64,000 nucleotides of DNA from Phycisphaeraceae bacterium (GTDB taxonomy: Bacteria; Planctomycetota; Phycisphaerae; Phycisphaerales; SM1A02): contig CP054178.1 of assembly GCA_015709595.1 (NCBI GenBank), positions 2,423,205 through 2,487,204 on the forward strand, read 5' to 3'. Below are positions 48,416-57,644 of the stretch, piece by piece. Position numbers and translations under genes: made by a program. Under the pieces are notes generated by a model. That model did not search any database, was not told the origin of the DNA, and saw nothing but the letters and a program-made list of their open reading frames with translations. How positions within the stretch are numbered: the stretch's first letter is position 1; every line of letters begins with the position of its first letter.

Positions 48416-50533
48416 CTACGCGACGTCACCCAGCCCCAGCGCCTGGCCGTAGGCCTTGAGCAGGCGCTTGCGCAGCAGCGCATCGCGAGGCGACGCGAGT
48501 TCGGGGTCGGCTTCGATCCACGCGCTCGCATCGCGCCGGGCCATCTGAAGCAGCGGCAGATCCCTGGGCAGCTGCGCCACGCGGAAGGGGGGCAGACCTG
48601 ACTGCCTGGTGCCGAACAGTTCGCCGGGGCCGCGGATTTCGAGGTCTTTCTCGGCAATGGCGAACCCGTCATTGCTGGCGGCGATGGCTTCAAGGCGTTG
48701 CTTGCCCTCGTCCGTGACCGGATCGCCGATGAGCACGCAGATCGAATGCTTGCTGCCGCGACCCACCCGGCCGCGCAGTTGGTGGAGCTGGGCCAGCCCG
48801 AAGCGGTCGGCCTGCTCAATGACCATGATCGAGGCGTTGGGCACGTCCACGCCGACCTCGATGACCGTGGTGGCGACAAGCACATCAATGTCGCCCTCGC
48901 GGAAGCGGCGCATCACCTCGTCGCGCTCGTCCTTCTTCAGACGGCCATGCATGGCGGCGAGGCGGCGGCCGCGGAAGTGGCCTTCCGCGAGCCGCTTCAG
49001 GTGTGTGTCCACGGCGGTCAGTCCGCTCTCGGTTTCGTCGATGACAGGCACCACGATGTACGCCTGCTCACCCTGGGCGATTCGTCTGGCGAGGTAGGCG
49101 TAGACCTCGTCGCACCGCTCGGGCGAAACCACGCGCGTGGCGATGGGCGCGCGGCCCGGCGGGAGGCCGCGGATGGTGGAGACATCCAGGTCGCCGAACA
49201 CCGTGAGCGACAGCGTGCGCGGAATCGGCGTGGCGGTCATGACCAGCGTGTGGGCGACGAGGTCCGGCTCGGTGGACTTGACGCGCAGCACCGCCCGCTG
49301 CTCTACGCCGAAGCGGTGCTGTTCATCGACGACGGCCAGGGCCAGCGATTTGAACTTCACCTTCTCGGCCAGCAGCGAGTGGGTGCCGATGACGAGGTCG
49401 AGTTCGCCCTCGCGGAGGCGCTGCTGGATGCTTCGCCTCGCCGCGGCGGGCAGCGCGCCGGTGAGCAACTCCATCCGCACGCGCGAGCCCGCCAGCATGG
49501 CGCGGATGGTGGCGTCGTGCTGCTCGGCGAGCACCTCGGTCGGGGCCATGAGCGCCGCCTGGTGGCCCGCCGCCACCGCCAGCAGCATGGCGTAGAGCGC
49601 CACGACCGTCTTGCCCGAGCCCACGTCGCCCTGCAAGAGCCGGTTCATCGGGCCTTCGCGGCCCACGTCGGCGACGATCTCCTCGATGACGGCGTTCTGG
49701 CTTTCGGTGAGCGGAAAGGGAAATCTCCTGCGGATGCGCTGGTCGATCTGCGGCGTGCGCTTGAGAGACGGGGCTCGATACGCCCGACGGCGGTGCGCGC
49801 GCTTGAGCATCACGCCCAGTTGCAGCATGAGAAGTTCATCGAAGGCCAGCCGCCTGCGGCCGAAGGCCACCTCGTCCTCATTCGCGGGCGCATGCACCAT
49901 GCGGTAGGCCGCAGCCAGTTCGGGCAGGGCGGCCTGATCGCGATATTCGGGGTGCAGGTGGTCGGGCAGGTTCGCCAGCGCGGGCTCGAGCACCTGCTGC
50001 ACCAGATCTTCGAGAACACTGGACGACATCTCCTCGCTGGCGGGGTAGATGGGTCGCAGCCGGTCGGTGCGGGGCTTGACCTCCTCCTCGATCCTGATCG
50101 GCTCCCACCTGGGGTTGACGAGTTGCAGGTAGTCGCCCCGGCGCTTGGCCTTGCCCCAGGCGCGGATGGTCATGCCGGGGTGCAGTTTGCCGCGCAGCCA
50201 CGGGGCGTTGAACCAGGTGAGAAGCAGCGTGCCGGTGCCGTCGAACAGCGTCGCCTCGGTGCGGGTACGCCGCCCCTGCACCTGGCGGAGCGTGAGAATC
50301 TCGCCGCGCACGGTAAGCGTGGCGCCAGCGCCGTGAACGGGCGTCACCGCCTCCGACGCCTCATCCACCGATCGCTCGCCCAGTTCGCGCTCGTAGCGGT
50401 GGGGCAGGTGGAGGAGCAGGTCGGCGACGCAGCGGATGCCCATGCGGCGCAGCGCCGCGGCGCGCTGCGGTCCCACACCGCGCAGCGAAGCGACGTTGGT
50501 GGTGAGCGTGATGGGGGGCGTCGAGGCGGTCAC
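48416..50533 (-). CDS. recG: ATP-dependent DNA helicase RecG
   Basis: About 705 aa, near the usual RecG length. It unwinds stalled forks and Holliday junctions. An N-terminal wedge/OB region (TLTVRGEILTLRQVQGR) precedes the helicase core: Walker A LLQGDVGSGKTVVALYAM, DEQH-type box AVVDEQHRFGVEQR, motif III VMTATPIPRTL, and motif VI QLRGRVGRG. GTG 50533 is chosen because GGAG lies 7 nt upstream and it gives the standard N-terminus (LRGVGPQRAAALRRMGI); ATG 50566 is an alternative. It is divergent from xseA. Confidence 0.95.
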   Translation of the reverse strand: MTASTPPITLTTNVASLRGVGPQRAAALRRMGIRCVADLLLHLPHRYERELGERSVDEASEAVTPVHGAGATLTVRGEILTLRQVQGRRTRTEATLFDGTGTLLLTWFNAPWLRGKLHPGMTIRAWGKAKRRGDYLQLVNPRWEPIRIEEEVKPRTDRLRPIYPASEEMSSSVLEDLVQQVLEPALANLPDHLHPEYRDQAALPELAAAYRMVHAPANEDEVAFGRRRLAFDELLMLQLGVMLKRAHRRRAYRAPSLKRTPQIDQRIRRRFPFPLTESQNAVIEEIVADVGREGPMNRLLQGDVGSGKTVVALYAMLLAVAAGHQAALMAPTEVLAEQHDATIRAMLAGSRVRMELLTGALPAAARRSIQQRLREGELDLVIGTHSLLAEKVKFKSLALAVVDEQHRFGVEQRAVLRVKSTEPDLVAHTLVMTATPIPRTLSLTVFGDLDVSTIRGLPPGRAPIATRVVSPERCDEVYAYLARRIAQGEQAYIVVPVIDETESGLTAVDTHLKRLAEGHFRGRRLAAMHGRLKKDERDEVMRRFREGDIDVLVATTVIEVGVDVPNASIMVIEQADRFGLAQLHQLRGRVGRGSKHSICVLIGDPVTDEGKQRLEAIAASNDGFAIAEKDLEIRGPGELFGTRQSGLPPFRVAQLPRDLPLLQMARRDASAWIEADPELASPRDALLRKRLLKAYGQALGLGDVA

Positions 50534-50560
50534 GCGATGCTCCGGTGGCGATGCGTACCG

Positions 50561-50566
50561 TATCAT
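50561..50566 (+). promoter_or_regulatory. -10-like hexamer 7 nt before xseA start
   Basis: TATCAT ends 7 nt before ATG 50574, in the 40-nt gap shared with recG. This favours ATG 50574 over ATG 50565, which overlaps the hexamer. Confidence 0.4.
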
Positions 50567-50573
50567 GCGCCGC

Positions 50574-52100
50574 ATGGCCCGCAAACGGCTGGACCCATCC
50601 ATGTTCGCCGGACCGGAGCCCGACCCGCCCCCCGCGCGGCGGGAACGGGCGGCAGCGGCGCACGGCGGGGAGCCGCGCCCCCTCACCGTCTCGCAGGTGA
50701 GCGACCTCATCACGCGCACGTTGGAGGAGCGTCTCCCGTCGCCCCTGCGCGTGATCGGCGAGATCAGCAACCTCTCCACGCGCAATCACTGGTACTTTTC
50801 GCTCAAGGATGACAAGTCCGTCCTCTCGTGCGTGGCATGGGCTTCAACGGCCAGGCGGCTTTCGTTCACGCCGCGCGACGGGCAGGAAGTCGTCGCCACG
50901 GGACAGGTGGGCCACTATGCGCCGCAGGGGCGCACGCAGTTCTACGTGACGGATCTGAAGCCGGTGGGAGAGGGGGCGCTCGAAGCCCGCTTCAAGGCCC
51001 TGTGCGAGGAGCTTCGGGCGCTTGGTTACTTCGATGACGCACGCAAGCGCCAGGTGCCGGCGTATCCCGGTCGGATCGCCGTGGTGACGTCGATCAAGGG
51101 GGCCGCGCTGCAGGACGTCATCGCCACCGCCGCCCAGCGGTGGAAAGGGGTGGGTCTGCTCGTCTTCGATGCGCGCGTGCAGGGAGAGGGGGCGGCGGAA
51201 GACGTGGCTCGCACCATCCGCCGCATCAACCGCGAGCGCGTGACGCTGGGCGTCGAGGCGATCCTGGTCACGCGGGGGGGCGGGTCGATCGAGGATCTCT
51301 GGGCGTTCAACGAGCGCGTGGTGGCGGATGCGATCGTCGAGAGCGTGCTGCCGGTCGTGGCCGCCATCGGACATGAGTCGGACGTGACCATCGCCGAACT
51401 GGTCGCCGACCTTCGGGCCGCCACCCCCACGCAGGCGGTGATGCGGCTGGTTCCCGCGGCGACGGAACTGGCGCGGCAGATCGACCACCTGGAGCACCGG
51501 CAGGCATCCCTGCTCGCGCGGCGGCTGGAACGCGAGCGGGAGCGGCTGGCCCTGCTCTCACGCACCGACCTGCTGCGAGGTCCGCGGGCCGTCATCGAGC
51601 GACTGGCCGAGCGGCTGGAGCACCGTCAGGAGGGTCTTTCGCTCGCTCAGCGCCACCTGCTCGCTCAGCATCGGCTTGATCTGGACCGGCTCTCGCGACG
51701 ACTGTTTCAACTTCGCCCCGCCGACGTGAGCGCCCGCCAGCGGGAACGGCTGAGCGTGGCGAGCAATCGTCTGCGCGCTGCAATCGCGCATCGGCTGGCC
51801 CTGGCCCGCAGAGTGCTTGACGGGCGTGAGCAGACGCTCCGCGCCTTCGAGGTTCACGGCGTACTGAGGCGGGGCTTCTCATACACCACGCATCCGGACG
51901 GCGGGCTGATCCGCTCGATCAGCGACGTCAACGCCGGTGATCCGATGCTCACCCACCTGGCGGACGGCGTGGTGCGCTCGGTGGTGGGTGACCGGATGGT
52001 CCGCAAGCCCCGGCGGGCTGGTTCAGGAGCATCTGGAGGCCTGAATGGAGGGCCAAGTGGGGGGGCGGATCAGTTGGACCTGTTTGCCTCTTCCGAGTAG
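50574..52100 (+). CDS. xseA: Exodeoxyribonuclease VII large subunit
   Basis: 508 aa catalytic subunit of the single-strand-specific ExoVII. After ~35 variable residues comes the OB domain (PLRVIGEISNLSTRNHWYFS, LKDDKSVLSCVAW), then the catalytic region (IAVVTSIKGAALQDVI, VTRGGGSIEDLWAFNERVVA, AIGHESDVTIAELVADLRAA). A long coiled-coil (~300-430) and a C-terminal segment (LRRGFSYTTHPDGGLI) complete it. It is longer than E. coli XseA (about 456 aa), mainly from the N- and C-terminal extensions. Confidence 0.95.
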   Translation: MARKRLDPSMFAGPEPDPPPARRERAAAAHGGEPRPLTVSQVSDLITRTLEERLPSPLRVIGEISNLSTRNHWYFSLKDDKSVLSCVAWASTARRLSFTPRDGQEVVATGQVGHYAPQGRTQFYVTDLKPVGEGALEARFKALCEELRALGYFDDARKRQVPAYPGRIAVVTSIKGAALQDVIATAAQRWKGVGLLVFDARVQGEGAAEDVARTIRRINRERVTLGVEAILVTRGGGSIEDLWAFNERVVADAIVESVLPVVAAIGHESDVTIAELVADLRAATPTQAVMRLVPAATELARQIDHLEHRQASLLARRLERERERLALLSRTDLLRGPRAVIERLAERLEHRQEGLSLAQRHLLAQHRLDLDRLSRRLFQLRPADVSARQRERLSVASNRLRAAIAHRLALARRVLDGREQTLRAFEVHGVLRRGFSYTTHPDGGLIRSISDVNAGDPMLTHLADGVVRSVVGDRMVRKPRRAGSGASGGLNGGPSGGADQLDLFASSE

Positions 52101-52109
52101 ATTCGTCGC

Positions 52110-52370
52110 ATGGCGTCCAGGCGATCCAATCCGTCCGTCCCGCCCGTCGAGGCCGAGCCCGACCCCGCGTCGATGACCTATGAACAGGCGGTCGAGGCGC
52201 TGGAGGCGATCATCCGCCGTCACGATGAGGGGTCGATCGGGCTGGAGGAGAGCATTGCGGCCTATCGTCGCGGCACGGCGCTGATTCGTCGCTGCCGTGA
52301 ACTGCTGGACAGGGCCGAGCAGGAGATCCGGGTGATCGAGAAGTCGGAGGGTGGTTCGGACGAATCGTGA
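52110..52370 (+). CDS. xseB: Exodeoxyribonuclease VII small subunit
   Basis: 86 aa, helical, with the family pattern MTYEQAVEALEAIIRRHDEG, then SIGLEESIAAYRRGTALIRR and CRELLDRAEQEIRVIE. It binds the XseA coiled-coil. It starts 9 nt after xseA and is surely co-transcribed. Confidence 0.95.
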   Translation: MASRRSNPSVPPVEAEPDPASMTYEQAVEALEAIIRRHDEGSIGLEESIAAYRRGTALIRRCRELLDRAEQEIRVIEKSEGGSDES

Positions 52371-52452
52371 GGGGCGGTGTAACGGGTCAGCGTGGGGTGG
52401 ATGCGGCCGGGCGACCGGTCGAGCGAGTGCGGGCGGAGCGTCGAGCAACCAC

Positions 52453-53952
52453 ATGATGACGGACAGCGCGCTCTCGATCGTCGCCATCCTGGCTCAGTCG
52501 CCGACCCTTCCACTGTGGGTGTACAAGGTGCCGGGGCTGGTGTTCGCCTTCTGCTTCGGCGCGTGCGTGGGCAGTTTCCTCAACGTGGTGGTGTACCGGC
52601 TGCCCGCGGGGGTGAGCATCATCACGCCGCCCAGCCGGTGTCCGCGCTGCGGGTGGCGGCTGACGTGGCGCGAGAACTTTCCCATCCTCGGCTGGCTCTG
52701 GCTGCGGGGCAAGTGCCGCAAGTGCCGCGCGCCCATCAGCGCGCAGTACATGATCGTCGAACTGATGATGGCGCTGCTGTTTCTCGCGCTCGCCTGGCTG
52801 TTCTATGTCGTTCCGCCGGCGACGGCATGGTGGAGCCAGGTCGCGGGACCCTGGTGGTACTGGAATGGTGTGAAGACCGTTCCGCTGTTCATCGCGGTGC
52901 TGGTGCTGGCGGCGTCGCTCGTCGGCATGACCATGATCGACGCCCGCACGTTCACCATTCAGATCGAACTGCCGATGGCGGCCACGCTCACGGGCTTTGT
53001 CGCGGTGCTGGTGCAGGCGATCATTCAGCAGTCGGGCTCCACCATGCCCCGCACCTGGCAGGCGTGGCCGATGCCGCTGCTGGGGCCTGGCGGCACGTGG
53101 GCGTGCTTCGGCGGGATGATCGGTATCGTCATCGCGTGGCGGCTGCTGCGCCGGGGCACGCTGCCGCGCAGTTTTTCGGATTACGACCAGTTCGTCGCTG
53201 GCGGATCGGGCGCCCGGACTACTTCCGGGGCGGACGACGACGCGCCCGAGTCGGGGGTTTCCACCGCGGAGGTTTCGTCGTTCGAACTGCTCTTCGGGCT
53301 GCCCGTGCTGGCGGGGTTGCTCTCGGTGGGCGTGGTCGGGTTGAAGGGCGCCGGCGCCGTTTCGGTCGGCGTGATGATCGCGGCGCTGGTCGTCCGTTCA
53401 CTGCGCAAGGGCGGCGTGGACGTTGGCGTGGCGCCTTCCGGGGAGGGCGTACTGGCCGACGACTATCCGCACGCGCGTCGCGAGATGAAGTGGGAGGTTC
53501 TCTTCCTGCTCCCGTGCCTGCTGGGCCTGCTCATCGGATGGGCCATCGGCGTGCGCGTGGGCGGCGCGACGCCGTTCATCATGCAGGCGATGGGCGGGGC
53601 GTTCGCGGGCTACCTCGTGGGCGGCGGCGTGGTGTGGGGCATCCGGATTCTCGGCACGCTCGGATTCGGTCGCGAGGCGATGGGCATGGGTGACGTGCAT
53701 CTGCTGGCGGCCGTGGGCGCGGTGCTGGGCTGGCGCGACGCCGCGCTCGCCATGTTCGCGGCGGCGTTCATCGGGCTGGCGTGGGCGATCATCGCCGCCC
53801 TGCTTCAGACCTTCATCCGGGGCGTGCGGCGCGAAGCCCCCTTCGGCCCGCATCTGGCGATCGGGGCGGCGGTCGTGTTCCTGCTGCGACCGGAGATCAA
53901 CACGCGGCTCTGGCCCCAGATCGAGCAGGCGTGGCGGAACATCGTGGGATGA
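52453..53952 (+). CDS. Prepilin peptidase (A24 family) with long internal insert
   Basis: 499 aa, against about 250-290 for most PilD/GspO enzymes. Membrane helix 1 (GLVFAFCFGACVGSFLNVVVYRLP) is followed by a four-Cys zinc loop (CPRCGWRL...CRKCRAPIS) and helices. The first catalytic Asp is in TMIDARTFTI; the second is in the GMGDVHLLAAVGAVLGW motif near residue 420. About 250 residues separate them, including a low-complexity cytoplasmic loop (SGADDDAPESG) and extra helices. It cleaves and N-methylates type IV pilin-like preproteins. No pilin gene is adjacent. Confidence 0.9.
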   Translation: MMTDSALSIVAILAQSPTLPLWVYKVPGLVFAFCFGACVGSFLNVVVYRLPAGVSIITPPSRCPRCGWRLTWRENFPILGWLWLRGKCRKCRAPISAQYMIVELMMALLFLALAWLFYVVPPATAWWSQVAGPWWYWNGVKTVPLFIAVLVLAASLVGMTMIDARTFTIQIELPMAATLTGFVAVLVQAIIQQSGSTMPRTWQAWPMPLLGPGGTWACFGGMIGIVIAWRLLRRGTLPRSFSDYDQFVAGGSGARTTSGADDDAPESGVSTAEVSSFELLFGLPVLAGLLSVGVVGLKGAGAVSVGVMIAALVVRSLRKGGVDVGVAPSGEGVLADDYPHARREMKWEVLFLLPCLLGLLIGWAIGVRVGGATPFIMQAMGGAFAGYLVGGGVVWGIRILGTLGFGREAMGMGDVHLLAAVGAVLGWRDAALAMFAAAFIGLAWAIIAALLQTFIRGVRREAPFGPHLAIGAAVVFLLRPEINTRLWPQIEQAWRNIVG

Positions 53953-54079
53953 TCGCTGCCGACAGGTTGTCCACACCTCGTTCACCGCTGGACACACGCC
54001 GGCGGATGGCTTCAATTGCATCAGGGCGTCACCACGGAGGGACGCCTGCACGGACGGTTTCGCACTGAAAGGATGCTCC

Positions 54080-54724
54080 ATGCGATGCACATGGATGGCT
54101 GGCGCGGCCTTGGTCGCGCTCACGATGACGGCGGGTGGATGCGGCAGCAAGAAGGATGATTCGGCCCTCCTCCGCGAGGAGGCGACCAATCTGCGCGCCC
54201 AGCTGGAGCAGCGCAACAACGCGCTGGCCTCCGCTGAAGCAGATCGACGGACGCTGGCCATGCAGCTCGCCGACCTTCGGCGCCAGCTCGAGGATGCCAA
54301 CGCCCGCGCCGCCGACGTGGGACGCACCACCGGCTTCGAGGGCATCGAGAACGTGCAGAGCGTTTACGGCGACGGTGAGATCACCCTCATCATCGAGAGT
54401 GATGTGCTCTTTGACTCCGGCCAGGCCGCGCTCAAGCAGTCATCGCAGCGGTCCCTTTCGCAGGTGGCCTCGGTGCTCAACTCGCAGTATCCGGGCAACG
54501 GCATCCGCATCACCGGACACACCGACACCGATCCGATCCAGAGGAGCGGCTGGAAGAGCAACTTCCATCTCGGCGCCGAGCGGGCGTACGCGGTGATGGA
54601 GTATCTCCGTCAGCGCGGCGTGGAGGTGAACCGCATGCACATCGCCAGTTTCGGCCCCAATCGCCCCATGGGCACCAAGCAGGCGAGCCGTCGCGTGGAG
54701 ATCGCGGTGCTGCAGAACGAGTAG
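54080..54724 (+). CDS. OmpA/Pal-like peptidoglycan-binding lipoprotein
   Basis: 214 aa lipoprotein with lipobox TAGGC after signal MRCTWMAGAALVALTM. Residues ~28-75 are a coiled-coil (ALLREEATNLRAQLEQRNNA). The C-terminal OmpA domain has SDVLFDSGQAALK, GIRITGHTDTDPIQRS, LGAERAYAVMEYLRQRGV and ASRRVEIAVL, the residues used by Pal to bind meso-diaminopimelate. It probably tethers the outer membrane to peptidoglycan. Confidence 0.9.
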   Translation: MRCTWMAGAALVALTMTAGGCGSKKDDSALLREEATNLRAQLEQRNNALASAEADRRTLAMQLADLRRQLEDANARAADVGRTTGFEGIENVQSVYGDGEITLIIESDVLFDSGQAALKQSSQRSLSQVASVLNSQYPGNGIRITGHTDTDPIQRSGWKSNFHLGAERAYAVMEYLRQRGVEVNRMHIASFGPNRPMGTKQASRRVEIAVLQNE

Positions 54725-54809
54725 GTCGGTGACCAGCGGCACAGGCGTCCCGCCTGTGTTCAAGTTGCAGTGGGCAGGCGAGACGTCCGCGCCACTGCCT
54801 GCGCTGCCG

Positions 54810-54815
54810 TATCAT
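54810..54815 (+). promoter_or_regulatory. -10-like hexamer 6 nt before NUDIX start
   Basis: TATCAT ends 6 nt before ATG 54822; leaderless spacing. Confidence 0.45.
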
Positions 54816-54821
54816 GGCTCA

Positions 54822-55385
54822 ATGACCGCACCCTTCACCTCGCGCATCACCCACGAAGGCCCCGTGTTTCGGGTCGAGCGGCGGGAGTACGCGCCGCCCG
54901 GCGGCCGCGCGTTCGTGCGCGACATCGTCCGTCACCCCGGCGCGGTGACGATCCTGCCGGTGCTTGATGACGGCGGCATCGTCTTCGTGCGCAACTACCG
55001 CGTGGCCGTGGATGCGCCGCTGCTTGAACTGCCTGCCGGGAAACTGGAGCGTGGCGAAGACCCGAAGGAGGCCGCGGGGCGCGAACTGGAGGAGGAGACC
55101 GGCTATCGCGCCGCCGCGATCGTTCCGCTCGGCCAGTTCTTCACCACGCCGGGTTTCTCGGATGAGCGCATGCACGCCTTTCTCGCCACCGGTCTGACGC
55201 ACGTGGGTCAGCGGTTGGAGCCGGGCGAGGAGATCACGGTCGAAACCGTGCCCTCGGTGGAGGTGTGGCCCATGATCCGCGACGGAGCGATCCGTGACGG
55301 CAAGACGATCGCTGCGCTGGCCCTGTGGTTTGGTTTCGCCGCGACGCCGTCCTGCGCGGCATCCCACGTCGGAACAGCGCGATGA
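54822..55385 (+). CDS. NUDIX hydrolase, ADP-ribose pyrophosphatase-like
   Basis: 187 aa. The Nudix box GKLERGEDPKEAAGRELEEE followed by TGY is complete. The N-terminal strands (GPVFRVERREYAPPGGR, VTILPVLDDGGIVFVRNYR) and the ELPAGKLE context resemble NudF-type ADP-ribose pyrophosphatases. The stop overlaps the M50 protease start (ATGA). Confidence 0.9.
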   Translation: MTAPFTSRITHEGPVFRVERREYAPPGGRAFVRDIVRHPGAVTILPVLDDGGIVFVRNYRVAVDAPLLELPAGKLERGEDPKEAAGRELEEETGYRAAAIVPLGQFFTTPGFSDERMHAFLATGLTHVGQRLEPGEEITVETVPSVEVWPMIRDGAIRDGKTIAALALWFGFAATPSCAASHVGTAR

Positions 55386-56455
55386 GCTGGTACGAGCGCG
55401 ACTACAACCGGGAGGGCGGCTCGCCCGGCGGACGACCCGGGGGCGACTGGTCGGGCATGCGCCCCTCGTTCGATAATCCGGCCTCGTGGTCGTTGCCGCT
55501 TGCTCGCGTGTGGGGCATTTCGGTCCGCGTTCACATCATTCTGGTGCTGTTCATCGCCTTTCAACTGCTCGAATCGGTGGGCAGCCCGACACGGGGCGTC
55601 TCACTCTCACTCGACCTGTTCTTCACCAGCGTGTGGGTGGGAGGGCTGTTTTTCATCGTGCTTCTGCATGAGTTCGGCCACTGCATCGCCTGCCGAAGGG
55701 TGCGGGGCGAGGCGGATGAGATCCTCATGTGGCCCCTGGGCGGCCTGGCGTTCTGCCACCCGCCCGGTCACTGGAAGGCGCACCTGTGGACGGTGCTGGG
55801 CGGACCGCTGGTGAACGTGATGCTGATTCCCGTGCTGGGCGTCCCGCTCGGGATCATCTCCGGCGCGTGGTGGGGAGCGGCGATCCCACTCCCATTTGGA
55901 CAGGCGCCGGCGGCGCTGAGCGAAGTGAGCGACATCGTCTTCGCGCTTTACATCCTCGCCCGCGTCAACATGATGCTGCTGCTGTTCAACCTGCTGCCGA
56001 TGTTTCCGTTGGATGGCGGGCGAATCGTGCAGGCGTTGCTCTGGCCGCGGCTGGGGTACGGGCGGTCGATGCTCTACTCGGTGCGCGTGGGCTACTTCGG
56101 GGCGATCGCACTGGGGTTGTACGGGGCTGCGACGTCCCAGTGGGTGCTGGTCGGGCTGGCTTTCTTCGGGGGCTTCACCTGTTATCAGACATATCGCCAG
56201 CTCCAGTACACCGATGCCCTGCTGGGGCCCGGTTACGGGGGTGGATACGGGGCCGAGCCGGAGGTCCGGCGGGGACCAAGCAAGCGTCAACTTCGCAAGG
56301 CCCAGCGCGAGCGCCAGCAGCAGGAGCACGACGCCCGGGAACTCGACCGACTCCTGGACAAGATCCGCGAAAAAGGCATGGCGTCGCTCAGTTCGTCCGA
56401 ACAGAAGTGGCTCCGTCGTCATACGGAGAAGCAGCGCCGCGACGGGGGGACTTGA
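55382..56455 (+). CDS. M50 site-2-type intramembrane metalloprotease
   Basis: About 357 aa integral membrane protein. Zinc motif HEFGH lies at residues 96-100 and the third ligand in LPMFPLDGGRIVQALL near 210, typical of the M50 family. Six or so membrane helices surround them. The N-terminus is Gly/Pro-rich, and the C-terminal ~75 residues are charged and helical (ELDRLLDKIREKGMASLSSS, then EQKWLRRHTEKQRR). It cleaves membrane proteins inside the bilayer; the substrate is unknown. It overlaps the NUDIX gene by 4 nt and precedes the rhomboid by 18 nt. Confidence 0.92.
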   Translation: MSWYERDYNREGGSPGGRPGGDWSGMRPSFDNPASWSLPLARVWGISVRVHIILVLFIAFQLLESVGSPTRGVSLSLDLFFTSVWVGGLFFIVLLHEFGHCIACRRVRGEADEILMWPLGGLAFCHPPGHWKAHLWTVLGGPLVNVMLIPVLGVPLGIISGAWWGAAIPLPFGQAPAALSEVSDIVFALYILARVNMMLLLFNLLPMFPLDGGRIVQALLWPRLGYGRSMLYSVRVGYFGAIALGLYGAATSQWVLVGLAFFGGFTCYQTYRQLQYTDALLGPGYGGGYGAEPEVRRGPSKRQLRKAQRERQQQEHDARELDRLLDKIREKGMASLSSSEQKWLRRHTEKQRRDGGT

Positions 56456-56473
56456 CGGCAGGAGCCGCTCTTC

Positions 56474-57559
56474 ATGCGTGACAGGCGACAGCCGGACCAG
56501 TTCAGTGCGGTTCCACGTCTGGGTGGGGCCAATGCACCCCCGATGGGCTTTCGCGCCCTGAGCATGGTGTCCGCCACCACGTGGCTCATCGTGATCTGCG
56601 CGGCGGTGTTCTTCGTGGATCGCGCGCTGCCGGCGGAGTGGGTGATGGTGGGCGGGCCGTACATCGCGCGCGGAGCGCCGATCAGCGACGTGCGCGACCT
56701 CGACTTCGACATGGAGGGCGTGAAGCCCCCCCCCAACCTGCACATCATCCCCGTGCCGGTGGTGGATCGGCGCACCGGCATGGAGGTCGGCTACGCCATG
56801 GTCACCCGCATGCACTGGCTGACGCGGGTCATGCACTTCTCCACCACCAGCGGCTTCCTCGGCATCGAGTACTGGCGCTTCATCGGCTTCCAGTTTCTGC
56901 ACTTCGACTTCATGCACCTGGCTCTCAACATGCTGGGGCTGTTCATCTTCGGACCGATCGTGGAGGAATACCTGGGCCGCAAGCGCTACGTGGCGTTCTA
57001 CCTGCTGGCGGGCATCTTCGGCGCGCTGATGTACCTGACGCTCAATCTGCTGGGGAACCTCGCACTGATGGCGGGCGTGGAATCGTGGCTGCCGGGGCTG
57101 CTTTTCCACGATCCCAAGACGCCGCTGGTCGGGGCGTCGGCGGGGGTGTTCGGCGTGATGATGGCCGGCGCGTTCATCGCGCCGCGAGACATCATCTACT
57201 ACTTCTTCCTGCCCATCCGGCTCGACCTGTTCGCCTACACGCTCACGGCGCTGGCGGCGGTGAAGGTGATCTTCGGCGGGTACAACGCCGGCGGCGAGGC
57301 GGGGCACCTGGGCGGGGCCATCGCCGGGTTCTACTTCATCCGTCGTCCCCATCATCTGCACGGGTTCTTCGACATTCTGGGTCGCGTCGACCCCACCTCG
57401 CATCACTATCGGAAGGGAGATGGAGACGCACGCCGCCAGCGCCGCAGCCACGAACAGGAAGTGCGGCGCGTCCTCGCCAAGATCCGTCACGTCGGGATCG
57501 AGGGGCTGACGCCGGAGGAGCGCGCCGTGCTGGAGGAGGACGCCAGGCGCAGGGGATGA
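56474..57559 (+). CDS. Rhomboid-family intramembrane serine protease
   Basis: 361 aa. The catalytic Ser222 is in VGASAGVFGVMMAG and His278 in GGEAGHLGGAIAGF. HFDFMHLALNMLGLFIFG carries the conserved His/Asn of the active-site region. About seven membrane helices are seen, with a ~60-residue insert after helix 1 that includes a cysteine-free loop. The C-terminal tail (VRRVLAKIRHVGIEGLTPEE, then RAVLEEDARRR) resembles the tail of the adjacent M50 protease. Soluble-domain or partner binding through this tail is inferred. Confidence 0.93.
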   Translation: MRDRRQPDQFSAVPRLGGANAPPMGFRALSMVSATTWLIVICAAVFFVDRALPAEWVMVGGPYIARGAPISDVRDLDFDMEGVKPPPNLHIIPVPVVDRRTGMEVGYAMVTRMHWLTRVMHFSTTSGFLGIEYWRFIGFQFLHFDFMHLALNMLGLFIFGPIVEEYLGRKRYVAFYLLAGIFGALMYLTLNLLGNLALMAGVESWLPGLLFHDPKTPLVGASAGVFGVMMAGAFIAPRDIIYYFFLPIRLDLFAYTLTALAAVKVIFGGYNAGGEAGHLGGAIAGFYFIRRPHHLHGFFDILGRVDPTSHHYRKGDGDARRQRRSHEQEVRRVLAKIRHVGIEGLTPEERAVLEEDARRRG

Positions 57560-57630
57560 TGGGGTGAGTCGGCGGAATGCTCGACCCTCACATCCTGACG
57601 TTCGCCGGGGGCGAGGGGGGAGCAGGGTTC

Positions 57631-57636
57631 TACCAT
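57631..57636 (+). promoter_or_regulatory. -10-like hexamer 8 nt before tgt start
   Basis: TACCAT ends 8 nt before ATG 57645; leaderless spacing. Confidence 0.45.
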
Positions 57637-57644
57637 CCCGCCCG

